Source: Scleroderma bovista (Eukaryota; Basidiomycota; Agaricomycetes; Boletales; Sclerodermataceae). From it: a stretch of 30,329 nt of DNA. Location of the stretch: contig JAYMGJ010000398.1 in assembly GCA_037178675.1 (NCBI GenBank), forward strand, positions 1-30,329. The letters are read 5' to 3'. The notes below the pieces were generated by a model. It worked only from the letters and a program-made list of their open reading frames with translations, made no database searches and was not told where the DNA came from. Positions 10,111-19,347 of this stretch are shown in pieces. The position numbers were made by a program, and so were the translations under genes. Positions within the stretch are counted from its first letter, which is position 1; each line of letters starts with the position of its first letter.

Positions 10111-11125
10111 TCAATTCCGATCCCAACCCCCGGGAATGAGACCCTGTGCACGAGATATTGAAACATCTAATCTAGTCATCTCATAGGTTAATTCGGGTGC
10201 TGTGCGAGGGTGAAGGACTGTAAGGATTTGCCGTCCACTGAAACGAATCACATTCAAAGAACCTTGAAGAACGCTCTTAGTGACGTCGCATAGAAAAGAA
10301 GGCCGAATCGCAGGAGGGGGGCGTGCCGAGACCGAGGGCGTGGTTACTTCAAGAAAAGTATCCAAAAGTGGTAGAGCATCCTAGATTGATTATCATTAAG
10401 AGTGCTAGAGTGTGAGGTTGTCGCAATTACCTGTGGCCTATGGGTTCTTTCTAAGATCCTTATGGCCAAGTCGACGGCCTCCGTTATACCAAGCTCGACC
10501 TCTCTAGATGTATTGGGATCTAATTTTCCAGCATAGCGCTTCAACCGCCGTCGCACCGCCTTACGAATACTGTTCTTGAAGGCAAATGGGAGGTCAATTG
10601 AAGTTGGCTGTAAGCGAGGCTCTTTGTAGGGAAGTCGACCGGGAGAGAAAGGCACGACTCATTATCATCGCTGTCGCCTACATACATTAATTTAGATAAA
10701 AGAAAGAACGGAGTATTGTTCACCAGCTGCTGTTTCAAAGCTAGTTGTTGAACTAGGGACTTCCGATGAACTGAATGTTGTGGAATCAGTGGTTCCCGAT
10801 GCCGTTGTCAAATTCAAGGTTGGCGTGTCTGGAGGAGGTACAGCTGAATCAAAGCTGGTTGTCATCTCAGTCGAATGGGTGGCCGCGGTGGTGGCCTGGA
10901 AAAAGAATGAGTAGGAACCACAAGAGATTATTCGCAACTCACCGAGTCGGCATAGCGACTATTCTGATCGAGAATCATTGCATTGCAGCGAGTAAGTTTC
11001 GCAGGGCATGAATTCGATGGGGTCGACTGAGAGGATGACTGGGATGACTGAGAGAGTTTTCCCCCCAACCCAGGATATGGTTGGTATCGAGAAGGGCCAC
11101 GGTTCTGGCGAAGAGAATACTTCAT
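10111..11125 (-). CDS. Uncharacterised four-exon protein, Ser/Thr-rich N-terminal half
   Basis: The manual splice model has exons 11125-10943, 10895-10724, about 10621-10431 and 10380-10111, giving about 271 residues. Phases agree at every junction. The donors are GTGAGT, GTGAAC and GTAATT, and the acceptors are TTTTTCCAG, probably CTACAAAG (alternatives further upstream also keep the frame) and AATCTAG. Residues 1-61 are Gln/Ser-rich. Residues 62-118 are strongly Ser/Thr/Pro-rich and probably disordered. Next comes a basic helix (IRKAVRRRLKRYAGKL) and a helical stretch (EVELGITEAVDLAIRILE). No family is recognised. A regulatory or nuclear role is only a guess from composition. The third acceptor is the weakest point. 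The gene sits between two copies of a diverged direct repeat. Confidence 0.5.
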
Positions 11126-11620
11126 GTTGCTGCTGGGATAATGGTGGATTCGTTAGGTTTAAATGCAGCATACGCCAAAGAGCGCCAACGCCCAAGAGTC
11201 CTGTTATCTCAAGGATAATTGTCGCCCGACAATACCAGGATCATTTAATATTAATTTCTGAAGGGAGGGGGAGGGGAACTCAGTAGATCGTCGTGGAACA
11301 ATAGTAAATCTGTTTCCAGAAATTGACGCACAAACTCAATCCAGGGGAATCCAGTAAATTGTCGCCCAATAAATGCCTAAGACCGCATCTAATATTGATT
11401 TCTTCCGGGGGGAAGATCGTCGCCAGACAATAGTGTATTTATTTCTAGAAACAAAAAGCTTGTGACAACCAAGATCACTTGACATCAATTAATTAGCTAC
11501 CATTTTGAACAAGAGTTGCGACGGACACCAATTTATTGGCTACCATTTGAAGGCGACTTCTGACAAACATGCAGACAATCTTGAATGGCGCAATTATTAA
11601 TTGATAACTCACCGCACAGC
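11126..11620. other. Intergenic repeats with CCCGACAATA motifs
   Basis: No gene is seen. At 11218-11233 there is a perfect 16-base palindrome, ATTGTCGCCCGACAAT. Diverged copies of it occur at 11361 (GTCGCCCAATAA) and 11424 (GTCGCCAGACAATA). A purine-rich run (GGGAGGGGGAGGGG) lies at 11264-11277. The first part should contain the promoter of the minus-strand gene ending at 11125. Confidence 0.5.
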
Positions 11621-11995
11621 GCAGTACACCCGACAATTAGTATACAACCTAGAATGGCGCAAATTAATCAATTGCTCAACCTTCGTACAGAACAACCTCT
11701 TACCAAAGGAATGATATGCTCCGCTAATTGTTCTATACGATCCTGATTTAAATAGTTAAAGAAATTTGTCGCTAGTTATTCGGTACACCGACACACATAG
11801 CACCGATGTTGGACATTGATCTAGAGCACAATTCGTTAGGAGTTGCAACAAAGAAATTTACATCCATACCTGACCTGATGAACTGGCTCTTGGCAACAGC
11901 ACCTCAAACCCCGGGTAGGCTTTGGCGGGGCTTCACCGTTAGTGCGATTCAAATTGTCATTGTTCTATCAATTATCATCAATCACTAGTGACTAT
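11621..11995. repeat. Diverged direct repeat, copy B
   Basis: Partner of 9469-9910 with the same order of anchors. The two copies flank the gene at 10111-11125, so that gene may have been duplicated or carried with the repeats, or the repeats may be unrelated insertions of one family. A further partial copy (GAATGGCGCAATTATTAATTG) precedes it at 11583. Confidence 0.6.
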
Positions 11996-12447
11996 TACTA
12001 TCGCCCCATTACGATTACAATTATTATTACTATTACTATTACAATGAGTATTTTTTGGCTATATTTTTTGGCTACATCTACAACGAGCTGGGAGAAAGAA
12101 AGATGTGGGGGGAAAGGAAAAGAATTGCCGTAGCTGAAGGCTTCTTAAACTGAACAGTAATTCAAAGCCCGACAAAATTTCGCACCATGAACAATAGTTG
12201 ACCGTGGAGACGCGTGTAAGTCACGTGCAAGCTCACTGCCATTCAGTTTATAAGGCCATCGCTTCCATCGGACATTTCTTTTCCCTTCCTCCATCATCTT
12301 CCTTCCGCTTGATTTAGTATTAGTATTAATTAGCGTACTAATACTAATTGTCCCTTAGTATAGTAATATACATATAGTTCGAATTACTGTAGGAATAGGA
12401 ATTTTAACAGGTCCTAATCCTGTGCGTGACCAAAGGAATATAGCAAA
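11996..12447. other. Intergenic: ATTACT microsatellite and orphan promoter-like tract
   Basis: At 12013-12045 there is a degenerate (ATT/ACT)n tract, followed by two copies of TTTTTTGGCTA. At about 12248-12310 TTTATAAGG is followed by a pyrimidine-rich run (TTTCTTTTCCCTTCCTCC), the usual look of a fungal core promoter on the plus strand. No plus-strand gene follows, so it may be a relic. Confidence 0.4.
12314..12347. repeat. Perfect 12-bp hairpin
   Basis: TTAGTATTAGTA and TACTAATACTAA are perfect reverse complements separated by ten bases. The arm is itself a doubled TTAGTA. It is followed by a further partial copy of the motif (CTTAGTATAGTA). Confidence 0.7.
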
Positions 12448-12650
12448 GAGAATGTGAAGACACGTTCTACATTGTTAGTATGGGGTGTTCATGATACGTT
12501 AAGTGATATGGTGAATTTATCTTCGGTGAAATTTAACGCATTCCGTAGGATCTTGGATTTTGCATTTTGCATACCGCAGTCAACAATACGATTTACTACA
12601 TCCCGCTTACCGGTTTGCAGACTTCTTCAAATTACCCTTTTGTCACGCAA
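12448..12650. repeat. Tandem direct duplication, unit 1
   Basis: The unit runs from AGAATGTGAAGACACGTTCTACATTGTTAG to the end of CGCTTACCGGTTTGCAGACTTC and following bases. It recurs as unit 2 directly downstream. Long shared stretches include TTATCTTCGGTGAAATTTAA and TTTACTACATCCCGCTTACC. No coding frame is conserved between units. Confidence 0.8.
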
Positions 12651-12658
12651 TATGGCAA

Positions 12659-12905
12659 AAGAATGTGAAGGCACGTTCTACATTGTTAGTGGGGTGTTCA
12701 TGGTACGTTAAGTGATATGGTGGATTTATCTTCGGTGAAATTTAATGCATTCCGTAGGGTTTTGGACCTCGCATACCGCAGTCAACATATCAATACGATT
12801 TACTACAGTTATTCGATAACCACTAATGGTACGACTTATTTTTTGCGATACAATTTACTACATCCCGCTTACCGGTTTGCAGACTTCCACATTCAAATTA
12901 CCCTT
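12659..12905. repeat. Tandem direct duplication, unit 2
   Basis: Second copy of the 12448 unit, with an extra internal stretch of about 45 bases that duplicates its own GATTTACTACA region. It lies just 3' of the minus-strand WD40 gene. A minus-strand frame overlapping its end (13061-12858) contains a hydrophobic helix (LVTVMVVVLLAI) that could be a lost or alternative C-terminal exon of that gene. Confidence 0.75.
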
Positions 12906-13067
12906 CCATGTAGTCTCCCAGAAGGTTAGCACTGGTTTGTTTCCTTGTTCCTGAAAGATTTCTTTAGGTTTAGGTTTGCACTCACACAATCGACGTACCA
13001 TCAGTCGGATAGCGAGGAGCACCACCACCATTACTGTCACTAGCTGCCCAATCATTTGCAAGATCTG

Positions 13068-14341
13068 TCACACCACTGACAAGAGTCCTAATCCCCTTCG
13101 TGTCCCAGTTTTTCCCCGTATTTCGGCCTGTTTTCTCCATACAAATATGCAAATTTCCGTTTCGTTACTTGATGTAGCTGCCAGGATGAGGTGGAAGCTC
13201 CCGGTGTCATGTGTCTTCGTAGTGAGTTAGCTTTATGTAGTTGTCGCATGTAGTCTCTTACCGTAACCGTTTGTACCCTGCCATTGCTCGAGTGTCGCAG
13301 TGTTTGTATAGTGTGTCCTGTTGCCCTGTCAAACACATGAACTTGACCACTTTCCCCCCCACCAACTACTACAGTTTCCCCTTCTGCGAACGCAACCTGA
13401 TTCGGGAACATTTTCATTGGTTTAGTATCATATGTTTTCAAGCATACGGCATCATTCATGCGATGCAGACTGAATCCGTTCGCAGCATTATTGATGACAA
13501 AGAATGTTCAGCCCTGGTCAACGACAACGTTACCCCTGAAAAATATTGTGAGGTTTCGGACATCCGCTAGCATTAATAACTGACATCATTCTCCCCGTAG
13601 CCTTCGACGTAAGAACAACACCATCTTTGCTGCGGAGAGTATGACTGAAGGTCCAGTCAGATCAGTGATCCTCTGATACGCCAAGGACTTACATTTCCCC
13701 ATCATACATGCCGAATACAAGGATGTCTGAACCATGGGAGTACAAAGCACGTGGAACGGTTACAGGCAGCTCGACACTGAAGATATTTGACAGGTTGTAC
13801 CTGGAATCGAGGGCCCAGACCTGGACGCGTCTATCTCGAGTTCCTGTCAGTACCCGCATTCCTATTTCCGAGGTGTCGCAGCTGATGGCCATGACTTCAT
13901 GACCAGTTCCTATTCGTCTCGCCATGGTCTCTTCAAACTCTGTTGCAGGTTTGCGCTGCTTCCATAGAAGCAGATAACCTAGGCCTGTACCGCAGCACAG
14001 TAACTCTTTGTTATCATCTCTGGGAGTTACCCATGCTGCGCAGGTAATAGGATCCTGGGGATTCCATGCATGGCTTGGCTTGTTTAGCTCGACCCCTTTT
14101 GCTAAGTCCCACAGTCTCAGTCCGTCACCGCCTGATAAAAATCAGTATTCTTTAGGCATTGGTGAATGTAATCGTTTAATACCTCCACTGGCGAGCATCT
14201 TCCCACTGTTCGAGACAGCTAAGCACAGTATAGCATCACGGTGCCCTGACAGATGGCATTCCGGGGTATATTTGTTGCTAGTGTTGAAAGGAAGAAGTTT
14301 TTTGAGAAACATAGTGAGTTGTGTTACCTGGCCTTCCACAT
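13068..14341 (-). pseudogene. WD40-repeat protein gene with a premature stop
   Basis: Six-exon model: 14341-14328, 14277-14183, 14131-13693, 13644-13585, 13535-13262 and 13214-13068, with all phases consistent (343 codons). The first exon is only 14 bases (ATG TGG AAG GCC AG) and joins CHLSGHRDAILCLAVSNSGK. WD-type blades follow: GLRLWDL, LLLWKQ, RVLTGTRDRRVQVWAL, GQVHVFDRATG. WD40 propellers are interaction platforms; this agaricomycete subfamily has no role known to me. An in-frame TGA at 13510-13508 (codon 212) interrupts exon 5 between VVVDQG and TFFVINNAANGF. It may be a CGA-to-TGA change. An alternative acceptor at GGATTCAG, further into exon 5, would skip the stop in frame but delete a conserved blade strand. 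Either a pseudogene or an alternatively spliced gene. Confidence 0.7.
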
Positions 14342-14696
14342 AACACTATATATGTATAGACGTTCTTAATAAACCTAGGACAACATTGTGAACGACCATC
14401 GCCATCACCCTTGTCTGCGCACAATTAAATGGTGATCGACAACAAAGCTAATAAGTGACATTGTTAACAACCGATGGCTTGGCGACAATCGCCATTGCTA
14501 CTGGAAGTAGACTCCTTTGCACTTTTAATTATTTCAAATAATAATTACCATATAGGGGCCCCTTTTTCTTTTCTTTTTGTTTTTCCTTCGGGGTGAAGGA
14601 GCAATTAACTGTACGGTGTTGGCGCTTGCTCGTGAGTAGTCCTATATTACCCAAGTGAGTCTCTAACAAAATATCTCATCCCCCTCTGCCGTCTAC
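14342..14696. other. Divergent intergenic region with CT-rich tract
   Basis: It lies between the minus-strand WD40 gene and the plus-strand gene at 14697. TTTTTCTTTTCTTTTTGTTTTTCC (about 14563-14586) is the kind of pyrimidine tract found upstream of fungal transcription starts and fits the plus-strand gene. TAATTATT/AATAATTA (14526-14547) forms a small hairpin. No coding sequence is seen. Confidence 0.4.
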
Positions 14697-15260
14697 ATGC
14701 CGACCCGCGACAAACACTACCGATGCTACTGTACGGGCTGTTGTGAGATGGATCAAACTGGGACAGCTAAAAATCCTCTCGGGAAACTTCAGCTAGAGAG
14801 ACACAAAGCTATCCACCTTCGTGACACCTCTTCGTTGGACCCGGCTACACCTGACGCCCGCCGTGCCGCTGTTGCAAATCTTGCCTTGAGTGCTGTTTCC
14901 CAACAGGGTGATACGGAGTCGAATTTCGATTCTCTCTCCGCTGTGCTTTTTGCAGCCTCCCTCTGCAACAATGGGCCAGATCTTGACTCACAGCCTAGCA
15001 AACTATGGGCCTCGCGTGAAGAATTTCAGAAAGATGCATCTAGTATAAATGTCGGAGAGCCCGACATTGCCGATGTCGTTGGTGCTGTTGGCCAGATTTC
15101 TCTTGAGAATATGTTTGTTGTTTTACACTGCTCCATACTAATACGTGCTGAACTCATTGTTTTCCGCCCAGAATACCTAGGTCTGACACCTTGCAAGTAC
15201 CCCCTATCATCCGAGCCCATGCACCTGGGTAGGCCGTGTTATACGGTCAGCGGACGATGA
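14697..15260 (+). pseudogene. Cys-motif N-terminus of a probable transposon-encoded protein
   Basis: An ATG at 14697 opens 187 codons. The start reads HYRCYCTGCC, then GKLQLERHKAIHLRD. This CxCxxC...H arrangement followed by a basic helix resembles, from memory, the N-terminal zinc-binding part of agaricomycete Tnp2/CACTA- or Plavaka-type transposon proteins. Residues 50-140 are acidic, Ala/Ser-rich and probably disordered. The last 45 codons (after QISLEN) do not look like the same protein and may be intron or inserted DNA. No transposase core follows. I read it as a first exon stranded when another element (the repeats from 15.5 kb on) inserted or rearranged. The family call is weak. Confidence 0.35.
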
Positions 15261-15342
15261 CAATCGGCCGTGCTACACGGGCTGGTGGAAGTGAGGCTTA
15301 TGACTAGAGCTTTGCCATATCACAGGGGTCAACCCCCGACAG

Positions 15343-15363
15343 CATTGTCACCAAGTGACAATG
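15343..15363. repeat. Perfect 9-bp hairpin
   Basis: CATTGTCAC and GTGACAATG are perfect complements around a three-base loop. It lies in 280 bases of otherwise featureless sequence (15261-15544) between the transposon-protein fragment and the first minisatellite copies. It could belong to a terminal structure of the KDZ element, but no partner is visible. Confidence 0.5.
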
Positions 15364-15544
15364 GTGGGCCCATGGCTCTGTTGTCATCGCGGGGTAGGGT
15401 GAAAGTCTTAAGCCGGACAAATGGGTGTCATCATGAAAATACTCGGGCTGAGAGGAGTAGCATACCAATAGAATAAGTGAGCCAGTACGCAATGGAGGCA
15501 GTGGGGTGAAATCTGACGGCAGCAATAACACCATAGTGAGCCGG

Positions 15545-15600
15545 TCAATCAGCATTGCAGCATGGTCAACAGTGCGGCAAAGTCAACACTCCGGCATGTT
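15545..15600. repeat. Short array of 17-bp minisatellite units
   Basis: GCGGCAAAGTCAACACTC and CCGGCATGTTCAAC are members of the same unit (consensus CGGCACAATCAACACTC) that fills 19.5-21.9 kb. This is an outlying copy on the far side of the dioxygenase gene. Confidence 0.6.
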
Positions 15601-15602
15601 CA

Positions 15603-15715
15603 ACGAGATGATGTGCCGATGAGATGTTGTGCCGCTGATATGTGGTGCTGCTGATATGTGGTGCTGCTGATATGTGGTGCCGACGATATGTGGTGCCGGG
15701 TGTTATGTGTCGGCC
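15603..15715. repeat. 16-bp tandem repeat, GCTGATATGTGGTGCT
   Basis: Three nearly identical units starting at about 15634 are flanked by diverged ones (GATGAGATGTTGTGCC, GACGATATGTGGTGCC, GGGTGTTATGTGTCGG). A related pair, TGTTGTGCCGATGGGATGTAGTGCCG, appears at 19453 after the dioxygenase gene, so the array brackets that gene and its neighbour. Confidence 0.75.
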
Positions 15716-16560
15716 GCATCTATTGCTGCATCAATTTAGTGCCGACGGTTCCTCGTGCCGGATCTTGGCCTAATGGTAGTTACTTAACACTATATGCACG
15801 GCGATACATCTATATAGAGGACATAGTATCTAGGGCCTAATGGGTATACAGGGAGATCAACTTTGTGGCCCAACGCACTCAATGGGACACCTATCCACAT
15901 GCCTTCCCAACTATATAGTTGTTCCCACATTGAGGGCTTGTTTAATCCTCTGGGACACCCCATTCATGGCTTGTCACTTTAAAATGTACTTGCAAGGTTT
16001 GCCTGCATAGCTAGATAACACCTCTGCTAGGGCCTGCCCAATGCTATGGGATACCATGGCCATTGCCTGTCAGACTGAGCTGGGCACACTGACTATAAAT
16101 GACGCTGTCTCCAGGGCTTGCCCAGAGTTATGGGACACCACACCTGTGGCTAGCACCCCTTAAAGGTACAGTCTTTGCACAGCCCATTGGAATGCAAGGG
16201 ACAATAGTTCCATGGCCCTTTGGTAAGAAAGGGACTCTGTTGTTACAGCCTGATCAAAGCCCGAAACACACTATTCCTCTGGCCTGCCAACAGAAATGGC
16301 AAACCATATTTAGGGCCTGATGCAAAGCACGGGACACTGGCACTGCAGCCCTCCTACTCACTCCTATTTGTTGGGCTCTATAATAGAATAGAGAACACTA
16401 TATCCAGGGCCTCCTGCTCATATAGATGGTACGGCACCTGGGGCTGTTATGTAATCATGGGACACCATCATATGGGGCTTGACACATTGTGTGACACCAC
16501 TTTAGCGGCGTGCCTTGGGAACTGCAGGAGGTGGGGCCTACTCTGCTACTTCTAGCCCCT
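15716..16560. repeat. Degenerate GGGACACC/GGGCCTG repeat region, no gene
   Basis: Phrases such as ATGGGACACC(A/C) and AGGGCCTG(C/A) recur irregularly (for example 15891, 15952, 16132, 16330, 16460), each pair spaced 60-130 bases apart. It reads as an old minisatellite or multiplied element with no conserved frame. Open frames here have no domain and shift with the repeats. Confidence 0.5.
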
Positions 16561-17022
16561 TGGCCGCAATTCCATGGCTACCCTGCTGCTTTGGCCGCCA
16601 TGCTGCTAACAGTCCTTCAGCAGCAGCGGCTATCCCTGGTTCTCTGGCCGCATTGCTGTGGCATACCTTTCTTTTGCCGTGATACCGCGGCTGTACTTGT
16701 CATAGTGGAGGCCACCACTGCCGCCCAGCCATGATTGGTTACAGCCATCACAGCCGCAAACTTGACGACCGGCATAAGGTATCAACTTGCGGCACCCATT
16801 GTATTGGAAGATGCGGACGACACCTCCACCCAGACATGTGCTATTCCCATTCATGCCGATGTGTTCCCTGTGTGATTTCTGCCTCATTGTTAACCTGGCC
16901 GGGTGTTGCAGCTGCAGCTCAGACTTTGGCCGGCAACATTATATCACATGTGTCGCTTTGGCCGATATTTGATTAACCAATTATTGTTGTGATGAACATA
17001 TATGTAGGTATTCATACAATGT
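16561..17022. repeat. TTGGCCGC/GCTGC-rich degenerate repeats, no gene
   Basis: TGGCCGC recurs at about 16560, 16593, 16646 and in weaker form near 16900-16965, mixed with CTGCTG/CAGCAG runs. No coding sequence is supported. The last 50 bases are the 3' flank of the minus-strand gene that ends at 17023. Confidence 0.45.
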
Positions 17023-17828
17023 TTACCTACCACCCAAAGACTCCTCCCATTTCTGCCGCAATGCATTTGGTGCACGGGTTAGCATCTCAATGTCCTCCAT
17101 CCTTTTTGCACAATGCTGCATCACCTCTATATGATATTTGAGGGCATTGTCCGAGCTCCGCAACATATTGTCGCAGAAGTACCGTGCATTTGACAAGGCC
17201 TCGTCAGAGGTATACCCAACGGTGAGTAGAATGGTGACCTTTCTATCAGCAACCTTGGAAAAGCTTTAGTATCTAACACAACACGAATAAGGGAGCATAC
17301 CAGGTCCGGCGGAAAGAATGCCTCTGCCTCCGATACCATGTCCCACAGCGGCCGCGTGCTGTACCCTGCCATACATGGGCCGTGGCCATTTACCCACCAC
17401 GAGTTTGCCACTTGAAGCGTACTTGGAACCTGGACTTCGGCGGCCTTCGCATGATAGACGTTCAACTGCCGCATTGCCGCATACAGTCTTGCCGGCGGCA
17501 GATCTTCTAGTACGACCATTCTGTGCACCCTGCTCGCCATCATTGGCAATATCATCTTTGCACCCATAGCCTGGCATGCGGCAAGCACACGTTCTAAATT
17601 TGCCTGGGGGCTCATGAGTGTGTTAATCAAATGTAATCATTCTCCACTTACCACTTCCGTTTGTACGTTTGCATACCATTCAGCTGTGGCCAGCATCCCC
17701 TCGGGCTGTTGTTGAACCGCGTGCACCATCCGTCGAAAGCGGACTCCAACGTATTGCAATACCATGGACAGTTCGCAGGTTTCGCGCAGTTCGGATGTGG
17801 TATTCATGATTGATGGTGTGATGGCCAA
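17023..17828 (-). CDS. Unknown helical protein, transposon cargo, divergent from TET/JBP
   Basis: Three-exon model: 17828-17652, 17603-17301 and 17253-17023. Introns of 48 and 47 bases have GTAAGT/CCCCCAG and GTATGC/TTCCAAG ends, with a TACTAAAGC branch-like sequence in the second. Both join at phase 0, giving 236 residues. The protein is mostly helical with no signal peptide or membrane segment. Features include FRRMVHAVQQQPEGMLATAEW near residues 30-51, a Trp-rich turn (VANSWWVNGHGPC) near 120, and an acidic-basic C-terminal helix (HCAKRMEDIEML). No family is recognised. It starts 149 bases from the dioxygenase gene on the opposite strand, so the two probably share a promoter region. That suggests co-expressed cargo of the KDZ element. 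The gene structure is well supported; the function is unknown. Confidence 0.65.
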
Positions 17829-17977
17829 TTCACCCTAAGCCTTATAACATTCAGGTAATCAATGTTCTCACGGTCCACATGTCACCTGATGCATAATTAC
17901 CACATTGTGCAACCAGGCATGTGTTGTTTCGCACCGGCCAATCGCCGATCAGCCTTGTTTAGTGGATCTAGCCGAGA
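17829..17977. promoter_or_regulatory. Shared divergent promoter region
   Basis: 149 bases separate the start codons of the minus-strand unknown gene and the plus-strand TET/JBP gene. No clear TATA box is seen. The true 5' end of the dioxygenase gene may lie within this stretch if an upstream exon exists. Confidence 0.4.
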
Positions 17978-19347
17978 ATGGAATGTGTTGCATTGCCGTT
18001 TGCAAACAGATGTCCACAGGATGCCGCACATCCCCCACTAAAATTTTTACTCCCCACATTGTCAAAAGTCGTCCTGTTTCCAATGGCCGGTGCAAATGCC
18101 GTGCCATCCAACTATACTTTGTCTGACATCATGGCATCATATATGCGGTGCTGCTTCCTGAATGAAGCATTCCCAGACTTAAATTCCCCCACCCCGGAAA
18201 CACTTCTGTCCCTGCCGGTGGACACAACTGTAGCCATGAACCAAATTGTATCCACCATCACACAGGCATACCATAATCGGAGTGAGCCAATTCTTTTATA
18301 GTTCTATTATCCCTTGCTTGATATCCGCTGAAGTTTCGTGCGGCATTGACTTGATTAGGTTGTCTGAAAGCCTCGGACCAATGCAATCCGGAACAAATGA
18401 GCAACAGGAGATTAGGGTCCTCCGTAGACATCCTTCCTCTTTGACTGGGACCCTTTCCTGGCCCACCATTATTCTGGGAGAAGGTGACACAATTGCATTG
18501 TGGTATCTTCCCGGAGCTCTAGCTCCCTGCATCCAAGTATGGTATCATTCCACTCTCATTGTCCACTGTTGAGGCCTTTGTTTCTAGGAGCACATCGCGG
18601 CATCCATCGATTCACTTGCAGATCCACTGGAAGAGAGTATTACTAATCAATCATGGCGTACAACACACCAGTATTTCAAGGATGACGTGGATATTTTCGG
18701 GTGCTTGGAATTCTCTCCGGCACGGCACATGCTTGGCCATTCTGTGAGTACCTTCCTTCTTTTGATGATGCACTTGTTTGATCTTCTGCTAGACCCCCAA
18801 TGACATTCCGGGGGTGTCCAAGGCTTTGGCCGGTCCTACCGGCTATCAATGGAGCAAGGATATATGTCTTCCGTCGGCAATACTTTCAGGTGTTCTTTCT
18901 ATTATCCATCCACCTCTATACCATGCCGGCCACCTTGCCATGCAACACTTGACTGACTGGGCGACCGGCCATGATCCCAGAATGCTGGCGGCACTTGAAA
19001 ATTGGTCCACTGTCTTCACCAATATCTCACTAATTGTCAATCGAAGTACCCCCCTCCACAGGGACCCACACTCTCGAGCAGATTGGTATGACATGCTAGT
19101 CAGTGTCGGTAATTATGATGATTGTGCACTGCACATTCCCAGTCTTGGGATTCAGGTATTGTACAATCCCGGCACTGTCGTTGCATTTTCCGGCCGGCTC
19201 TTTCGGCACGGCGTCAACAAGGTTGACGGAGCGAGGTGCTGTTTGGCGTATTATATGAGGGATAATATTCACCATTGGTTGAGGGTGCCACGGCCTCTTG
19301 ATTGGGTGACGCCAGATAATGTCCGCAATGCACTGGTGAAGCATTGA
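17978..19347 (+). CDS. TET/JBP-family 2-oxoglutarate/Fe(II) DNA dioxygenase
   Basis: Four-exon model: 17978-18281, 18334-18536, 18588-18743 and 18793-19347, with introns of 49-52 bases and matching phases (405 residues). TET/JBP enzymes oxidise 5-methylcytosine or thymine methyl groups in DNA, using Fe(II), oxygen and 2-oxoglutarate, in the nucleus. Conserved family stretches are VLRRHPSSLTGTLSWPTI and DTIALWYLPGAL in exon 2. Exon 4 holds the double-stranded beta-helix: NRSTPLHRDPHSRADW gives the HxD iron ligands (about His310 and Asp312), YNPGTVVAFSGRLFRHGV the distal His (about 360), and GARCCLAYYMRDN the Arg (about 369) expected to bind 2-oxoglutarate. All key residues are present, so it looks active. 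This subfamily travels with KDZ transposons in basidiomycetes, and the transposase is convergent 3 kb away. The N-terminal start is the least certain part. Confidence 0.88.

Noticed and set aside
16099..16555. Frames of 73 and 111 codons in the repeat block
   Set aside because: They follow the degenerate GGGACACC repeats, change frame between units and show no domain.
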